From positions 930,001 to 994,000 of the forward strand of contig JAUPFP010000055.1 of NCBI GenBank assembly GCA_036925085.1: a stretch of 64,000 nucleotides of DNA, written 5' to 3'. Made by a program: the position numbers and the translations under genes. The number at the start of each line of letters is the position of its first letter. The first letter of the stretch is position 1. Source of the DNA: Brachycybe producta (Eukaryota > Arthropoda > Diplopoda > Playtdesmida > Andrognathidae). The notes below the pieces were generated by a model. That model was not told the origin of the DNA. It did no database searches and worked only from the letters and a program-made list of their open reading frames with translations. Positions 47,081-61,100 of the stretch are shown here, one piece after another.

Positions 47081-50000
47081 TCTGCAAGCTTCAAAAGTTA
47101 CACCCGTTCAAAGTAGGCATCATTGAAGTGTCTAAGCTTGCAAATGGATGTGTAAATTCTAAAATTCATTGCAAATGAACTAATTGGTGTAGAATGAAGC
47201 TGTTACATGCAATGCATCCCTTGGACATTCAGGAATGCAGGGATGTCTTCAATTCCGGTGTGCACTGCAAGATTCAAAAGTTACATCCATTCAAAGTAGG
47301 CATCATTGAAGTGTCTAAGCTTGCAAATGGATGTGTAAATTCTAAAGTTCATTGCAAATGAACTAATTGATGTAGAATGAAGCTGTTAGATGCAATGCAT
47401 TTCTTGTACAATCAGGATTGCATTGATGTCTTCAATTCCGGTGTGCACTGCAAGATTCAAAAGTTACACCCGTTCAAAGTAGGCATCATTGAAGTGTCTA
47501 AGCTTGCTCATGGATTTGTAACTTCTAAAATTCACTGCAAATGAACTAATTGATGTAGAATGCAGCTGTTAGATGCAATGCATTCCTTGGACGTTCAGGA
47601 ATGCAGGGATGTCTTCAATTCTGGTGTGCACTGCAAGCTTCAAAAGTTACACCCGTTCAAAGTAGGCATCATTGAAGTGTCTAAGCTTGCTCATGGATTT
47701 GTAACTTCTAAAATTCATTGCAAATGAACTAAATGATGTATAATGAAGCTGTTAGATTCATTGCATTCCTTGGACATTCAGGAATGCAGGGATGTCTTCA
47801 ATTCTGGTGTGCTCTGCAAGCTTCAAAAGTTACACCCGTTCAAAGTAGGCATCATTGAAGTGTCTAAGCTTGCTCATGGATTTGTAACTTCTAAAATTCA
47901 TTGCAAATGAACTAAATGATGTATAATGAAGCTGTTAGATTCATTGCATTCCTTGGACATTCAGGAATGCAGGGTTGTCTTCAATTCCGGTGTGCACTGC
48001 ATGCTTCAAAAGTTACACCAGTTATTTCATTTTTTGCCATTTTTTGAAAAACTTCCTATATGGGGGACTTAAGAAAAAATCTCATTTTTTGACAATTTTT
48101 ACTAATTTTTGTAGAATGGAGCTGTTTTATGCATTGCATTCCTTGTACAATCAGGAATGCATTGATGTCTTCAATTCCGGTGTGCACTGCAAGATTCAAA
48201 AGTTACACCCACTCAAAGTTGGCATCATTGAAGTGTCTAAGCTTGCTCATGGATTTGTAACTTCTAAAATTCATTGCAAATAATCTAATTGTTGTAGAAT
48301 GAAGTTGTTAGATTCATTGCATTTCTTGGACATTCAGGAATGCAGGGATGTCTTCAATTCTGGTGTGCTCTGCAAGCTTCAAAAGTTACACCCGTTCAAA
48401 GTAGGCATCATTGAAGTGTCTAAGCTTGCAAATGGATGTGTAAATTCTAAAATTCATTGCAAATGAACTAATTGGTGTAGAATGAAGCTGTTAGATGCAA
48501 TGCATTCCTTGGACATTCAGGAATGCAGGGATGTCTTCAATTCTGGTGTGCACTGCAAGCTTCAAAAGTTACACCCGTTCAAAGTAGGCATCATTGAAGT
48601 GTCTAAGCTTGCTCATGGATTTGTAACTTCTAAAATTCATTGCAAATGAACTAAATGATATATAATGAAGCTGTTAGATTCATTGTATTCCTTGAACATT
48701 CAGAAATGCAGGGATGTCTTCAATTCCGGTGTGCACTGCATGCTTCAAAAGTTACACCAGTTATTTCATTTTTTGCCATTTTTTGAAAAACTTCCTATAT
48801 GGGGGACTTAAGAAAAAATGTCATTTTTTGACAATTTTTACTAATTTTTGTAGAATGGAGCTGTTTTATGCATTGCATTCCTTGTACAATCAGGAATGCA
48901 TTGATGTCTTCAATTCCGGTGTGCACTGCAAGATTCAAAAGTTACACCCACTCAAAGTTGGCATCATTGAAGTGTCTAAGCTTGCAAATGGATGTGTAAA
49001 TTCTAAAATTCATTGAAAATAAACTAATTGATGTAGAATGAAGTTGTTAGATGCAATGCATTTTTTGAACATTCAGGAATGCAGGGATGTCTTCAATTCC
49101 GATGTGCACTGCAAGCTTCAAAAGTTACACCCGTTCAAAGTAGGCATCATTGAAGTGTCTAAGCTTGCAAATGGATGTGTAAATTCTAAAATTCATTGCA
49201 AATGAACTAATTGATGTAGAATGAAGTTGTTAGATGCAATGCATTCCTTGAACATTCAGGAATGCAGGGATGTCTTCAATTCTGGTGTGCACTGCAAGCT
49301 TCAAAAGTTACACCCACTCAAAGTAGGCATCATTGAAGTGTCTAAGCTTGCAAATGGATGTGAAAATTCTAAAATTCATTGCAAATGAACTAATTGATGT
49401 AGAATGAAGCTGTTAGATGCAATGCGTTCTTTGAACATTCAGGAATGCAGGGATGTCTTCAATTCTGGTGTGCACTGCAAGCTTCAAAAGTTACACCCGT
49501 TCAAAGTAGGCATCATTGAAGTGTCTAAGCTTGCTCATGGATTTGTAACTTCTAAAATTCATTGCAAATAATCTAATTGTTGTAGAATGAAGTTGTTAGA
49601 TTCATTGCATTCCTTGGACATCAGGAATGCAGGGATGTTTTCAATTCCGGTGTGCACTGCATGCTTCAAAAGTTACACCAGTTATTTCATTTTTTGCCAT
49701 TTTTTGAAAAACTTCCAATATGGGTACTTATGAAAAAATGTCATTTTTTGACAATTTTTAGTAATTCTTGTAGAATGGAGTTGTTAGATGCATTGCATTT
49801 CTTGTACAATCAGGAATGCATTGATGTCTTCAATTCCGGTGTGCAAAGCAAGATTCAAAAGTTACACCCGATCAAAGTAGGCATTATTGAAGTGTCTAAG
49901 CTTGCTCATGGATTTGTAACTTCTAAAATTCATTGAAAATGAACTAATTGATGTAGAATGAAGCTGCTAGATTCATTGCATTCCTTGGACATTCAGGAAT

Positions 50001-52789
50001 GCAGGGATGTCTTCAATTCTGGTGTGCTCTGCAAGCTTCAAAAGTTACACCCGTTCAAAGTAGGCAACATTGAAGTGTCTAAGCTTGCTCATGGATTTGT
50101 AACTTCTAAAATTCACTTCAAATGAAGTAATTGATGTAGAATGAAGCTGTTAGATTCATTGCATTCCTTGGACATTCAGGAATGCAGGGATGTCTTCAAT
50201 TCCGGTGTGCACTGCAAGCTTCAAAAGTTACACCCACTCAAAGTAGGCATCATTGAAGTGTCTAAGCTTGCAAATAGATGTGTAAATTCTAAAAATCATT
50301 GCAAATAAACTAATTGATGTAGAATGAAGTTGTTAGATGCAATGCATTCCTTGAACATTCAGGAATGCAGGGATGTCTTCAATTCCGGTGTGCACTGCAA
50401 GCTTCAAAAGTTACACCCGTTCAAAGTAGGCAACATTGAAGTGTCTAAGCTTGCTCATGGATTTGTAACTTCTAAAATTCATTGCAAATGATCTAATTGT
50501 TGTAGAATGAAGTTGTTAGATGCAATGCATTCCTTGAACATTCAGGAATGCAGGGATGTCTTCAATTCCGGTGTGCACTGCAAGCTTCAAAAGTTACACC
50601 CACTCAAAGTAGGCATCATTGAAGTGTCTAAGCTTGCAAATGGATGTGTAAATTCTAAAATTCATTGCAAATAAACTAATTGATGTAGAATGAAGTTGTT
50701 AGATGCAATGCATTCCTTGAACATTCAGGAATGCAGGGATGTCTTCAATTCCGGTGTGCACTGCAAGCTTCAAAAGTTACACCAGTTCAAAGTAGGCATC
50801 ATTGAAGTGTCTAAGCTTGCAAATGGATGTGTAAATTCTAAAATTCATTGCAAATGAACTAATTAATGTAGAATGAAGCTGTTAGATGCAATGCATTCTT
50901 TGAACATTCAGGAATGCAGGGATGTCTTCAATTCTGGTGTGCACTGCAAGCTTCAAAAGTTACACCCGTTCAAAGTAGGCATCATTGAAGTGTCTAAGCT
51001 TGCTCATGGATTTGTAACTTCTAAAATTCATTGCAAATAATCTAATTGTTGTAGAATGAAGTTGTTAGATTCATTGCATTCCTTGGACATTCAGAAATGC
51101 AGGGATGTTTTCAATTCCGGTGTGCACTGCATGCTTCAAAAGTTACAAAAGTTATTTCATTTTTTGCCATTTTTTGAAAAACTTCCAATATGGGTACTTA
51201 AGAAAAAATGTCATTTTTTGACAATTTTTAGTAATTCTTGTAGAATGGAGCTGTTATATGCATTGCATTCCTTGTACAATCAGGAATGCATTGATGTCTT
51301 CAATTCCGGTGTGCACTGCAAGATTCAAAAGTTACACCCATTCAAAGTAGGCATCATTGAAGTGTCTAAGCTTGCAAATGGATGTGTAAATTCTAAAATT
51401 CATTGCAAATGAACTAATTGATGTAGAATGAAGTTGTTAGATGCAATCCATTCCTTGAACATTCAGGAATGCCGGGATGTCTTCAATTCCGGTGTGCACG
51501 GCAAGCTTCAAAAGTTACACCCGTTCAAAGTAGGCATCATTGAAGTGTCTAAGATTGCTCATGGATTTGTAACTTCTAAAATTCATTGCAAATGAATTAA
51601 TTGATGTAGAATGAAGCTGTTAGATGCACTGCGTTCTTTGAACATTCAGGAATGCAGGGATGTTTTCAATTCTGGTGTGCACTGCAAGCTTCAAAAGTTA
51701 CACCCGTTCAAAGTAGGCATCATTGAAGTGTCTAAGCTTGCTCATGGATTTGTAAATTCTAAAATTCATTGCAAATGAACTAATTGATGTAGAATGAAGC
51801 TGTTAGATACAATGAATTCCTTGGACATTCAGGAATGCAGGGATGTCTCCATTTCTGGTGTGCACTGCAAGCTTCAAAAGTTACACCCGTTCAAAGTTGG
51901 CATCATTGAAGTGTCTAAGCTTGCTCATAGATTTGTAAATTCTAAAATTCATTGCAAAAGAACTAATTGATGTAGAATGAAGCTGTTACATGCAATGCAT
52001 CCCTTGGACATTCAGGAATACAGGGATGTCTTTAATTCCGTTGTGCACTGCATGCTTCAAAAGTTACACCAGTTATTTCATTTTTTGCCATTTTTTGAAA
52101 AACTTCCAATATGGGTACTTATGAAAAAATGTCATTTTTTGACAATTTTTACTAACTTTTGTAGAATGGAGCTGTTAAATGCATTGCATTCCTTGGACAT
52201 TCAGGAATGCAGGGATGTCTTCAATTCTTTTGTGCTCTGCAAGCTTCAAAAGTTACACCCGTTCAAAGTAGGCATCATTGAAGTGTCTAAGCTTGCAAAT
52301 GGATGTGTAAATTCTAAAATTCATTGCGAATGAACTAATTGATGTAGAATGAAGTTGTTAGATGCAATGCATTCCTTGAACATTCAGGAATGCAGGGATG
52401 TCTTCAATTCCGGGGTGCACTGCAAGCTTCAAAAGTTACACCCGTTCAAAGTAGGCATCATTGAAGTGTCTAAGCTTGCTCATGGATTTGTAACTTCTAA
52501 AATTCATTGCAAATGATCTAATTGTTGTAGTATGAAGTTGTTAGATTCATTGCATTCCTTGGACATTCAGGAATGCAGGGATGTGTTAAATTTCGGTGTG
52601 CACTGCATGCTTCAAAAGTTACACCAGTTATTTCATTTTTTGCCATTTTTTGAAAAACTTCCAATATGGGTACTTATGAAAAAATGTCATTTTTTGACAA
52701 TTTTTACTAACTTTTGTAGAATGGAGCTGTTAAATGCATTGCATTCCTTGGACATTCAGGAATGCAGGGATGTCTTCAATTCTTTTGTG

Positions 52790-55190
52790 CTCTGCAAGCT
52801 TCAAAAGTTACACCCGTTCAAAGTAGGCATCATTGAAGTGTCTAAGCTTGCTCATGGATTTGTAACTTCTAAAATTCATTGCAAATGATCTAATTGTTGT
52901 ATAATGAAGTTGTTAGATTCATTGCATTCCTTGGACATTCAGGAATGCAGGGATGTCTTCAATTCCGGTGTGCACTGCATGCTTCAAAAGTTACACCCGT
53001 TCAAAGTAGGCATCATTGAAGTGTCTAAGCTTGCAAATGGATGTGTAAATTCTAATGTTCATTTCAAATGAACTAATTGATGTAGAATGAAGCTGTTAGA
53101 TTCATTGCATTTCTTGTACAATCAGGAATGCATTGATGTCTTCAATTCCGGTGTGCACTGCAAGATTCAAAAGTTACACCCGTTCAAAGTAGGCATCATT
53201 GAAGTGTCTAAGCTTGCTCATGAATTTGTAACTTCTAAAATTCATTGCAAATGAACTAAATGATGTATAATGAAGCTGTTAGATTCATTGTATTCCTTGG
53301 TCATTCAGAAATGCATTGATGTCTTCAATTCCGGTGTGCACTGCAAGATTCAAAAGTTACACCCGTTCAAAGTAGGCATCATTGAAGTGTCTAAGCTTGC
53401 TCATGAATTTGTAACTTCTAAAATTCATTGCAAATGAACTAAATGATGTATAATGAAGCTGTTAGATTCATTGTATTCCTTGGTCATTCAGAAATGCAGG
53501 GATGTCTTCAATTCCGGTGTGCACTGCATGCTTCAAAAGTTACACCAGTTATTTCATTTTTTTTTTGTAGAATGGAGCTGTTATATGCATTGCATTCCTT
53601 GTACAATCAGGAATGCATTGATGTCTTCAATTCCGGTGTGCACTGCAAGCTTCAAAAGTTACACCCACTCAAAGTAGGCATCATTGAAGTGTCTAAGCTT
53701 GCAAATGGATGTGTAAATTCTAAAATTTATTGCAAATAAACTAATTGATGTAGAATGAAGTTGTTAGATGCAATGCATTCCTTGAACATTCAGGAATGCA
53801 GGGATGTCTTCAATTCTGGTGTGCATTGCAAGCTTCAAAAGTTACACCAGTTCAAAGTAGGCATCATTGAAGTGTCTAAGCTTGCAAATGGATGTGTAAA
53901 TTCTAAAATTCATTGCAAATGAACTAATTGATGTAGAATGAAGCTGTTAGATGCAATGCATTCTTTGAACATTCAGGAATGCAGGGATGTCTTCAATTCT
54001 GGTGTGCACTGCAAGCTTCAAAAGTTACACCCGTTCAAAGTAGGCATCATTGAAGTGTCTAAGCTTGCTCACGGATTTGTAACTTCTAAAATTCACTGCA
54101 AATAATCTAATTGTTGTAGAATGAAGTTGTTAGATTCATTGCATTTCTTGGAGATTCAGGAATGCAGGGATGTTTTCAATTCCGGTGTGCACTGCATGCT
54201 TCAAAAGTTACACCAGTTATTTCATTTTTTGCCATTTTTTGAAAAACTTCCAATATGGGTTCTTATGAAAAAATGTCATTTTTTGACAATTTTTAGTAAT
54301 TCTTGTAGAATGGAGCTGTTAGATGCAATGCATTCTTTGAACATTCAGGAATGCAGGGATGTCTTCAATTCTGGTGTGCACTGCAAGCTTCAAAAGTTAC
54401 ACCCGTTCAAAGTAGGCATCATTAAAGTGTCTAAGCTTGCTCATGGATTTGTAACTTCTAAAATTCACTGCAAATGAAGTAATTGATGTAGAATGAAGCT
54501 GTTAGATTCATTGCATTCCTTGGACATTCAGGAATGCAGGGATGTCTTCAATTCCGGTGTGCACTGCATGCTTCAAAAGTTACACCCGTTCAAAGTAGTC
54601 ATCATTGAAGTGTCTAAGCTTGCTCATGGATTTGTAAATTCTAAAATTCATTGCAAATGAACTAATTGATGTAGAATGAAGCTGTTAGATACAATGCATT
54701 CTTTGGACATTAAGGAATGCAGGGATGTCTCCATTTCTGGTGTGCACTGCAAGCTTCAAAAGTTACACCCATTCAAAGTAGGCATCATTGAAGTGTCTAA
54801 GCTTGCTCATAGATTTGTAAATTCTAAAATTCATTGCAAAAGAACTAATTGATGTAGAATGAAGCTGTTACATGCAATGCATCCCTTGGACATTCAGGAA
54901 TGCAGGGATGTCTTCAATTCCGGTGTGCACTGCATGCTTCAAAAGTTACACTAGTTATTTCATTTTTTGCCATTTTTTGAAAAACTTCCAATATGGGTAC
55001 TTATGAAAAAATGTCATTGTTTGACAATTTTTACTAACTTTTGTAGAATGGAGCTGTTAAATTCATTGCATTTCTTGTACAATCAGGAATGCAGGGATGT
55101 CTTCAATTCCGGTGTGCACTGCAAGCTTCAAAAGTTACACCCGTTCAAAGTAGGCATCATTGAAGTGTCTAAGCTTGCTCATGGATTTGT
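52790..55190 (+). repeat. 2.4-kb HOR sub-block (partners ~56960-59359 and ~60396-62796)
   Basis: This stretch recurs at an offset of 4169 bp (53451 with 57620, 54119 with 58288, 54857 with 59026) and again within the 7606-bp repeat, so three copies lie on the right flank. Each carries the short 119-bp B derivative. Offsets are constant to the base at the landmarks checked; limits are approximate. Confidence 0.77.
53451..53569 (+). repeat. 119-bp deleted B monomer (also 57620-57738 and 61057-61175)
   Basis: Starts as a normal B unit (TAATGAAGCTG), reaches ACCAGTTATTTCA and then joins a run of ten T directly to GTAG. It lacks about 70 bp of the B tail between two T-tracts. The same junction occurs in three copies at offsets 4169 and 7606 bp, so the deletion happened once and was spread by block duplication. 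Confidence 0.9.
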
Positions 55191-58100
55191 AACTTCTAAA
55201 ATTCATTGCAAATGATCTAATTGTTGTAGAATGAAGTTGTTAGATGCAATGCATTCCTTGAACATTCAGGAATGCAGGGATGTCTTCAATTCCGGTGTGC
55301 ACTGCAAGCTTCAAAAGTTACACCCACTCAAAGTAGGCATCATTGAAGTGTCTAAGCTTGCAAATGGATGTGTAAATTCTAAAATTCATTGCAAATAAAC
55401 TAATTGATGTAGAATGAAGTTGTTAGATGCAATGCATTCCTTGAACATTCAGGAATGCAGGGATGTCTTCAATTCCGGTGTGCACTGCAAGCTTCAAAAG
55501 TTACACCAGTTCAAAGTAGGCATCATTGAAGTGTCTAAGCTTGCAAATGGATGTGTAAATTCTAAAATTCATTGCAAATGAACTAATTGATGTAGAATGA
55601 AGCTGTTAGATGCAATGCATTTTTTGAACATTCAGGAATGCAGGGATGTCTTCAATTCTGGTGTGCACTGCAAGCTTCAAAAGTTACACCCGTTCAAAGT
55701 AGGCATCATTGAAGTGTCTAAGCTTGCTCATGGATTTGTAACTTCTAAAATTCATTGCAAATAATCTAATTGTTGTAGAATGAAGTTGTTAGATTCATTG
55801 CATTCCTTGTACATTCAGGAATGCAGGGATGTTTTCAATTCCGGTGTGCACTGCATGCTTCAAAAGTTACAAAAGTTATTTCATTATTTGCCATTTTTTG
55901 AAAAACTTCCAATATGGGTACTTATGAAAAAATGTCATTTTTTGACAATTTTTAGTAATTTTTGTAGAATGGAGCTGTTATATGCATTGCATTCCTTGTA
56001 CAATCAGGAATACATTGATGTCTTCAATTCCGGTGTGCACTGCAAGATTCAAAAGTTACACCCATTCAAAGTAGGCATCATTGAAGTGTCTAAGCTTGCA
56101 AATGGATGTGTAAATTCTAAAATTCATTGCAAATGAACTAATTGTTGTAGAATGAAGTTGTTAGATGCAATGCATTCCTTGAACATTCAGGAATGCCAGG
56201 ATGTCTTCAATTCCGGTGTGCACGGCAAGCTTCAAAAGTTACACCCGTTCAAAGTAGGCATCATTGAAGTGTCTAAGATTGCTCATGGATTTGTAACTTC
56301 TAAAATTCATTGCAAATGAATTAGTTGATGTAGAATGAAGCTGTTAGATGCAGTGCATTCTTTGAACATTCAGGAATGCAGGGATGTCTTCAATTCTGGT
56401 GTGCACTGCAAGCTTCAAAAGTTACACCCGTTCAAAGTAGGCATCATTGAAGTGTCTAAGCTTGCTCATGGATTTGTAAATTCTAAAATTCATTGCAAAT
56501 GAACTAATTGATGTAGAATGAAGCTGTTAGATACAATGCATTCTTTGGACATTCAGGAATGCAGGGATGTCTCCATTTCTGGTGTGCACTGCAAGCTTCA
56601 AAAGTTACACCCGTTCAAAGTAGGCATCATTGAAGTGTCTAAGCTTGCTCATAGATTTGTAAATTCTAAAATTCATTGCAAAAGAACTAATTGATGTAGA
56701 ATGAAGCTGTTACATGCAATGCATCCCTTGGACATTCAGGAATGCAGGGATGTCTTCAATTCCGGTGTGCACTGCATGCTTCAAAAGTTACACCAGTTAT
56801 TTCATTTTTTGCCATTTTTTGAAAAACTTCCAATATGGGTACTTATGAAAAAATGTCATTTTTTGACAATTTTTACTACCTTTTGTAGAATGGAGCTGTT
56901 AAATGCATTGCATTTCTTGTACAATCAGGAATGCAGGGATGTCTTCAATTCCGGTGTGCACTGCAAGCTTCAAAAGTTACACCCGTTCAAAGTAGGCATC
57001 ATTGAAGTGTCTAAGCTTGCTCATGGATTTGTAACTTCTAAAATTCATTGCAAATGATCTAATTGTTGTAAAATGAAGTTGTTAGATTCATTGCATTCCT
57101 TGGACATTCAGGAATGCAGGGATGTCTTCAATTCCGGTGTGCACTGCATGCTTCAAAAGTTACACCCGTTCAAAGTAGGCATCATTGAAGTGTCTAAGCT
57201 TGCAAATGGATGTGTAAATTCTAATGTTCATTTCAAATGAACTAATTGATGTAGAATGAAGCTGTTAGATTCATTGCATTTCTTGTACAATCAGGAATGC
57301 ATTGATGTCTTCAATTCCGGTGTGCACTGCAAGATTCAAAAGTTACACCCGTTCAAAGTAGGCATCATTGAAGTGTCTAAGCTTGCTCATGAATTTGTAA
57401 CTTCTAAAATTCATTGCAAATGAACTAAATGATGTATAATGAAGCTGTTAGATTCATTGTATTCCTTGGTCATTCAGAAATGCAGGGATGTCTTCAATTC
57501 TGGTGTGCACTGCAAGCTTCAAAAGTTACACCCGTTCAAAGTAGGCATCATTAAAGTGTCTAAGCTTGCTCATGAATTTGTAACTTCTAAAATTCATTGC
57601 AAATGAACTAAATGATGTATAATGAAGCTGTTAGATTCATTGTATTCCTTGGTCATTCAGAAATGCAGGGATGTCTTCAATTCCGGTGTGCACTGCATGC
57701 TTCAAAAGTTACACCAGTTATTTCATTTTTTTTTTGTAGAATGAAGCTGTTATATGCATTGCATTCCTTGTACAATCAGGAACGCATTGATGTCTTCAAT
57801 TCCGGTGTGCACTGCAAGCTTCAAAAGTTACACCCACTCAAAGTAGGCATCATTGAAGTGTCTAAGCTTGCAAATGGATGTGTAAATTCTAAAATTCATT
57901 GCAAATAAACTAATTGATGTAGAATGAAGTTGTTAGATGCAATGCATTCCTTGAACATTCAGGAATGAAGGGATGTCTTCAATTCCGGTGTGCATTGCAA
58001 GCTTCAAAAGTTACACCAGTTCAAAGTAGGCATCATTGAAGTGTCTAAGCTTGCAAATGGATGTGTAAATTCTAAAATTCATTGCAAATGAACTAATTGA

Positions 58101-61100
58101 TGTAGAATGAAGCTGTTAGATGCAATGCATTCTTTGAACATTCAGGAATGCAGGGATGTCTTCAATTCTGGTGTGCACTGCAAGCTTCAAAAGTTACACC
58201 CGTTCAAAGTAGGCATCATTGAAGTGTCTAAGCTTGCTCACGGATTTGTAACTTCTAAAATTCACTGCAAATAATCTAATTGTTGTAGAATGAAGTTGTT
58301 AGATTCATTGTATTTCTTGGACATTCAGGAATGCAGGGATGTTTTCAATTCCGGTGTGCACTGCATGCTTCAAAAGTTACACCAGTTATTTCATTTTTTG
58401 CCATTTTTTGAAAAACTTCCAATATGGGTTCTTATGAAAAAATGTCATTTTTTGACAATTTTTAGTAATTCTTGTAGAATGGAGCTGATAGATGCAATGC
58501 ATTCTTTGAACATTCAGGAATGCAGGGATGTCTTCAATTCTGGTGTGCACTGCAAGCTTCAAAAGTTACACCCGTTCAAAGTAGGCATCATTAAAGTGTC
58601 TAAGCTTGCTCATGAATTTGTAACTTCTAAAATTCACTGCAAATGAAGTAATTGATGTAGAATGAAGCTGTTAGATTCATTGCATTCCTTGGACATTCAG
58701 GAATGCAGGGATGTCTTCAATTCCGGTGTGCACTGCATGCTTCAAAAGTTACACCCGTTCAAAGTAGTCATCATTGAAGTGTCTAAGCTTGCTCATGGAT
58801 TTGTAAATTCTAAAATTCATTGCAAATGAACTAATTGATGTAGAATGAAGCCGTTAGATACAATGCATTCTTTGGACATTCAGGAATGCAGGGATGTCTC
58901 CATTTCTGGTGTGCACTGCAAGCTTCAAAAGTTACACCCGTTCAAAGTAGGCATCATTGAAGTGTCTAAGCTTGCTCATAGATTTGTAAATTCTAAAATT
59001 CATTGCAAAAGAACTAATTGATGTAGAATGAAGCTGTTACATGCAATGCATCCCTTGGACATTCAGGAATGCAGGGATGTCTTCAATTCCGGTGTGCACT
59101 GCATGCTTCAAAAGTTACACCAGTTATTTCATTTTTTGCCATTTTTTGAAAAACTTCCAATATGGGTACTTATGAAAAAATGTCATTGTTTGACAATTTT
59201 TACTAACTTTTGTAGAATGGAGCTGTTAAATTCATTGCATTTCTTGTACAATCAGGAATGCAGGGATGTCTTCAATTCCGGTGTGCACTGCAAGCTTCAA
59301 AAGTTACACCCGTTCAAAGTAGGCATCATTGAAGTGTCTAAGCTTGCTCATGGATTTGTAAATTCTAAAATTCATTGCAAATGAACTAATTGATGTAGAA
59401 TGAAGCTGTTAGATACAATGCATTCCTTGGACATTCAGGAATGCAGGGATGTCTCCATTTCTGGTGTGCACTGCAAGCTTCAAAAGTTACACCCGTTCAA
59501 AGTTGGCATCATTGAAGTGTCTAAGCTTGCTCCTAGATTTGTAAATTCTAAAATTCATTGCAAAAGAACTAATTGATGTAGAATGAAGCTGTTACATGCA
59601 ATGCATCCCTTGGACATTCAGGAATACAGGGATGTCTTTAATTCCGTTGTGCACTGCATGCTTCAAAAGTTACACCAGTTATTTCATTTTTTGCCATTTT
59701 TTGAAAAACTTCCAATATGGGTACTTATGAAAAAATGTCATTTTTTGACAATTTTTACTAACTTTTGTAGAATGGAGCTGTTAAATGCATTGCATTCCTT
59801 GGACATTCAGGAATGCAGGGATGTCTTCAATTCTTTTGTGCTCTGCAAGCTTCAAAAGTTACACCCGTTCAAAGTAGGCATCATTGAAGTGTCTAAGCTT
59901 GCAAATGGATGTGTAAATTCTAAAATTCATTGCGAATGAACTAATTGATGTAGAATGAAGTTGTTAGATGCAATGCATTCCTTGAACATTCAGGAATGCA
60001 GGGATGTCTTCAATTCCGGGGTGCACTGCAAGCTTCAAAAGTTACACCCGTTCAAAGTAGGCATCATTGAAGTGTCTAAGCTTGCTCATGGATTTGTAAC
60101 TTCTAAAATTCATTGCAAATGATCTAATTGTTGTAGTATGAAGTTGTTAAATTCATTGCATTCCTTGGACATTCAGGAATGCAGGGATGTGTTAAATTTC
60201 GGTGTGCACTGCATGCTTCAAAAGTTACACCAGTTATTTCATTTTTTGCCATTTTTTGAAAAACTTCCAATATGGGTACTTATGAAAAAATGTCATTTTT
60301 TGACAATTTTTACTAACTTTTGTAGAATGGAGCTGTTAAATGCATTGCATTCCTTGGACATTCAGGAATGCAGGGATGTCTTCAATTCTTTTGTGCTCTG
60401 CAAGCTTCAAAAGTTACACCCGTTCAAAGTAGGCATCATTGAAGTGTCTAAGCTTGCTCATGGATTTGTAACTTCTAAAATTCATTGCAAATGATCTAAT
60501 TGTTGTATAATGAAGTTGTTAGATGCAATGCATTCCTTGGACATTCAGGAATGCAGGGATGTCTTCAATTCCGGTGTGCACTGCATGCTTCAAAAGTTAC
60601 ACCCGTTCAAAGTAGGCATCATTGAAGTGTCTAAGCTTGCAAATGGATGTGTAAATTCTAATGTTCATTTCAAATGAACTAATTGATGTAGAATGAAGCT
60701 GTTAGATTCATTGCATTTCTTGTACAATCAGGAATGCATTGATGTCTTCAATTCCGGTGTGCACTGCAAGATTCAAAAGTTACACCCGTTCAAAGTAGGC
60801 ATCATTGAAGTGTCTAAGCTTGCTCATGAATTTGTAACTTCTAAAATTCATTGCAAATGAACTAAATGATGTATAATGAAGCTGTTAGATTCATTGTATT
60901 CCTTGGTCATTCAGAAATGCATTGATGTCTTCAATTCCGGTGTGCACTGCAAGATTCAAAAGTTACACCCGTTCAAAGTAGGCATCATTGAAGTGTCTAA
61001 GCTTGCTCATGAATTTGTAACTTCTAAAATTCATTGCAAATGAACTAAATGATGTATAATGAAGCTGTTAGATTCATTGTATTCCTTGGTCATTCAGAAA

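Larger units (their letters stand above)
51690..56277 (+). repeat. 4.6-kb HOR block, copy 1 (partner ~59296-63883)
   Basis: Landmarks recur 7606 bp downstream: the GTCTCCATTTCTGG unit at 51792 pairs with 59398, B units at 51975 and 52530 with 59581 and 60136, the 119-bp unit at 53451 with 61057, and the TTACAAAAGTTATTTC B unit at 55778 with 63384. The copies stop matching near 56278/63884 (AAGATTGC against AAGCTTGC). Confidence 0.8.
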
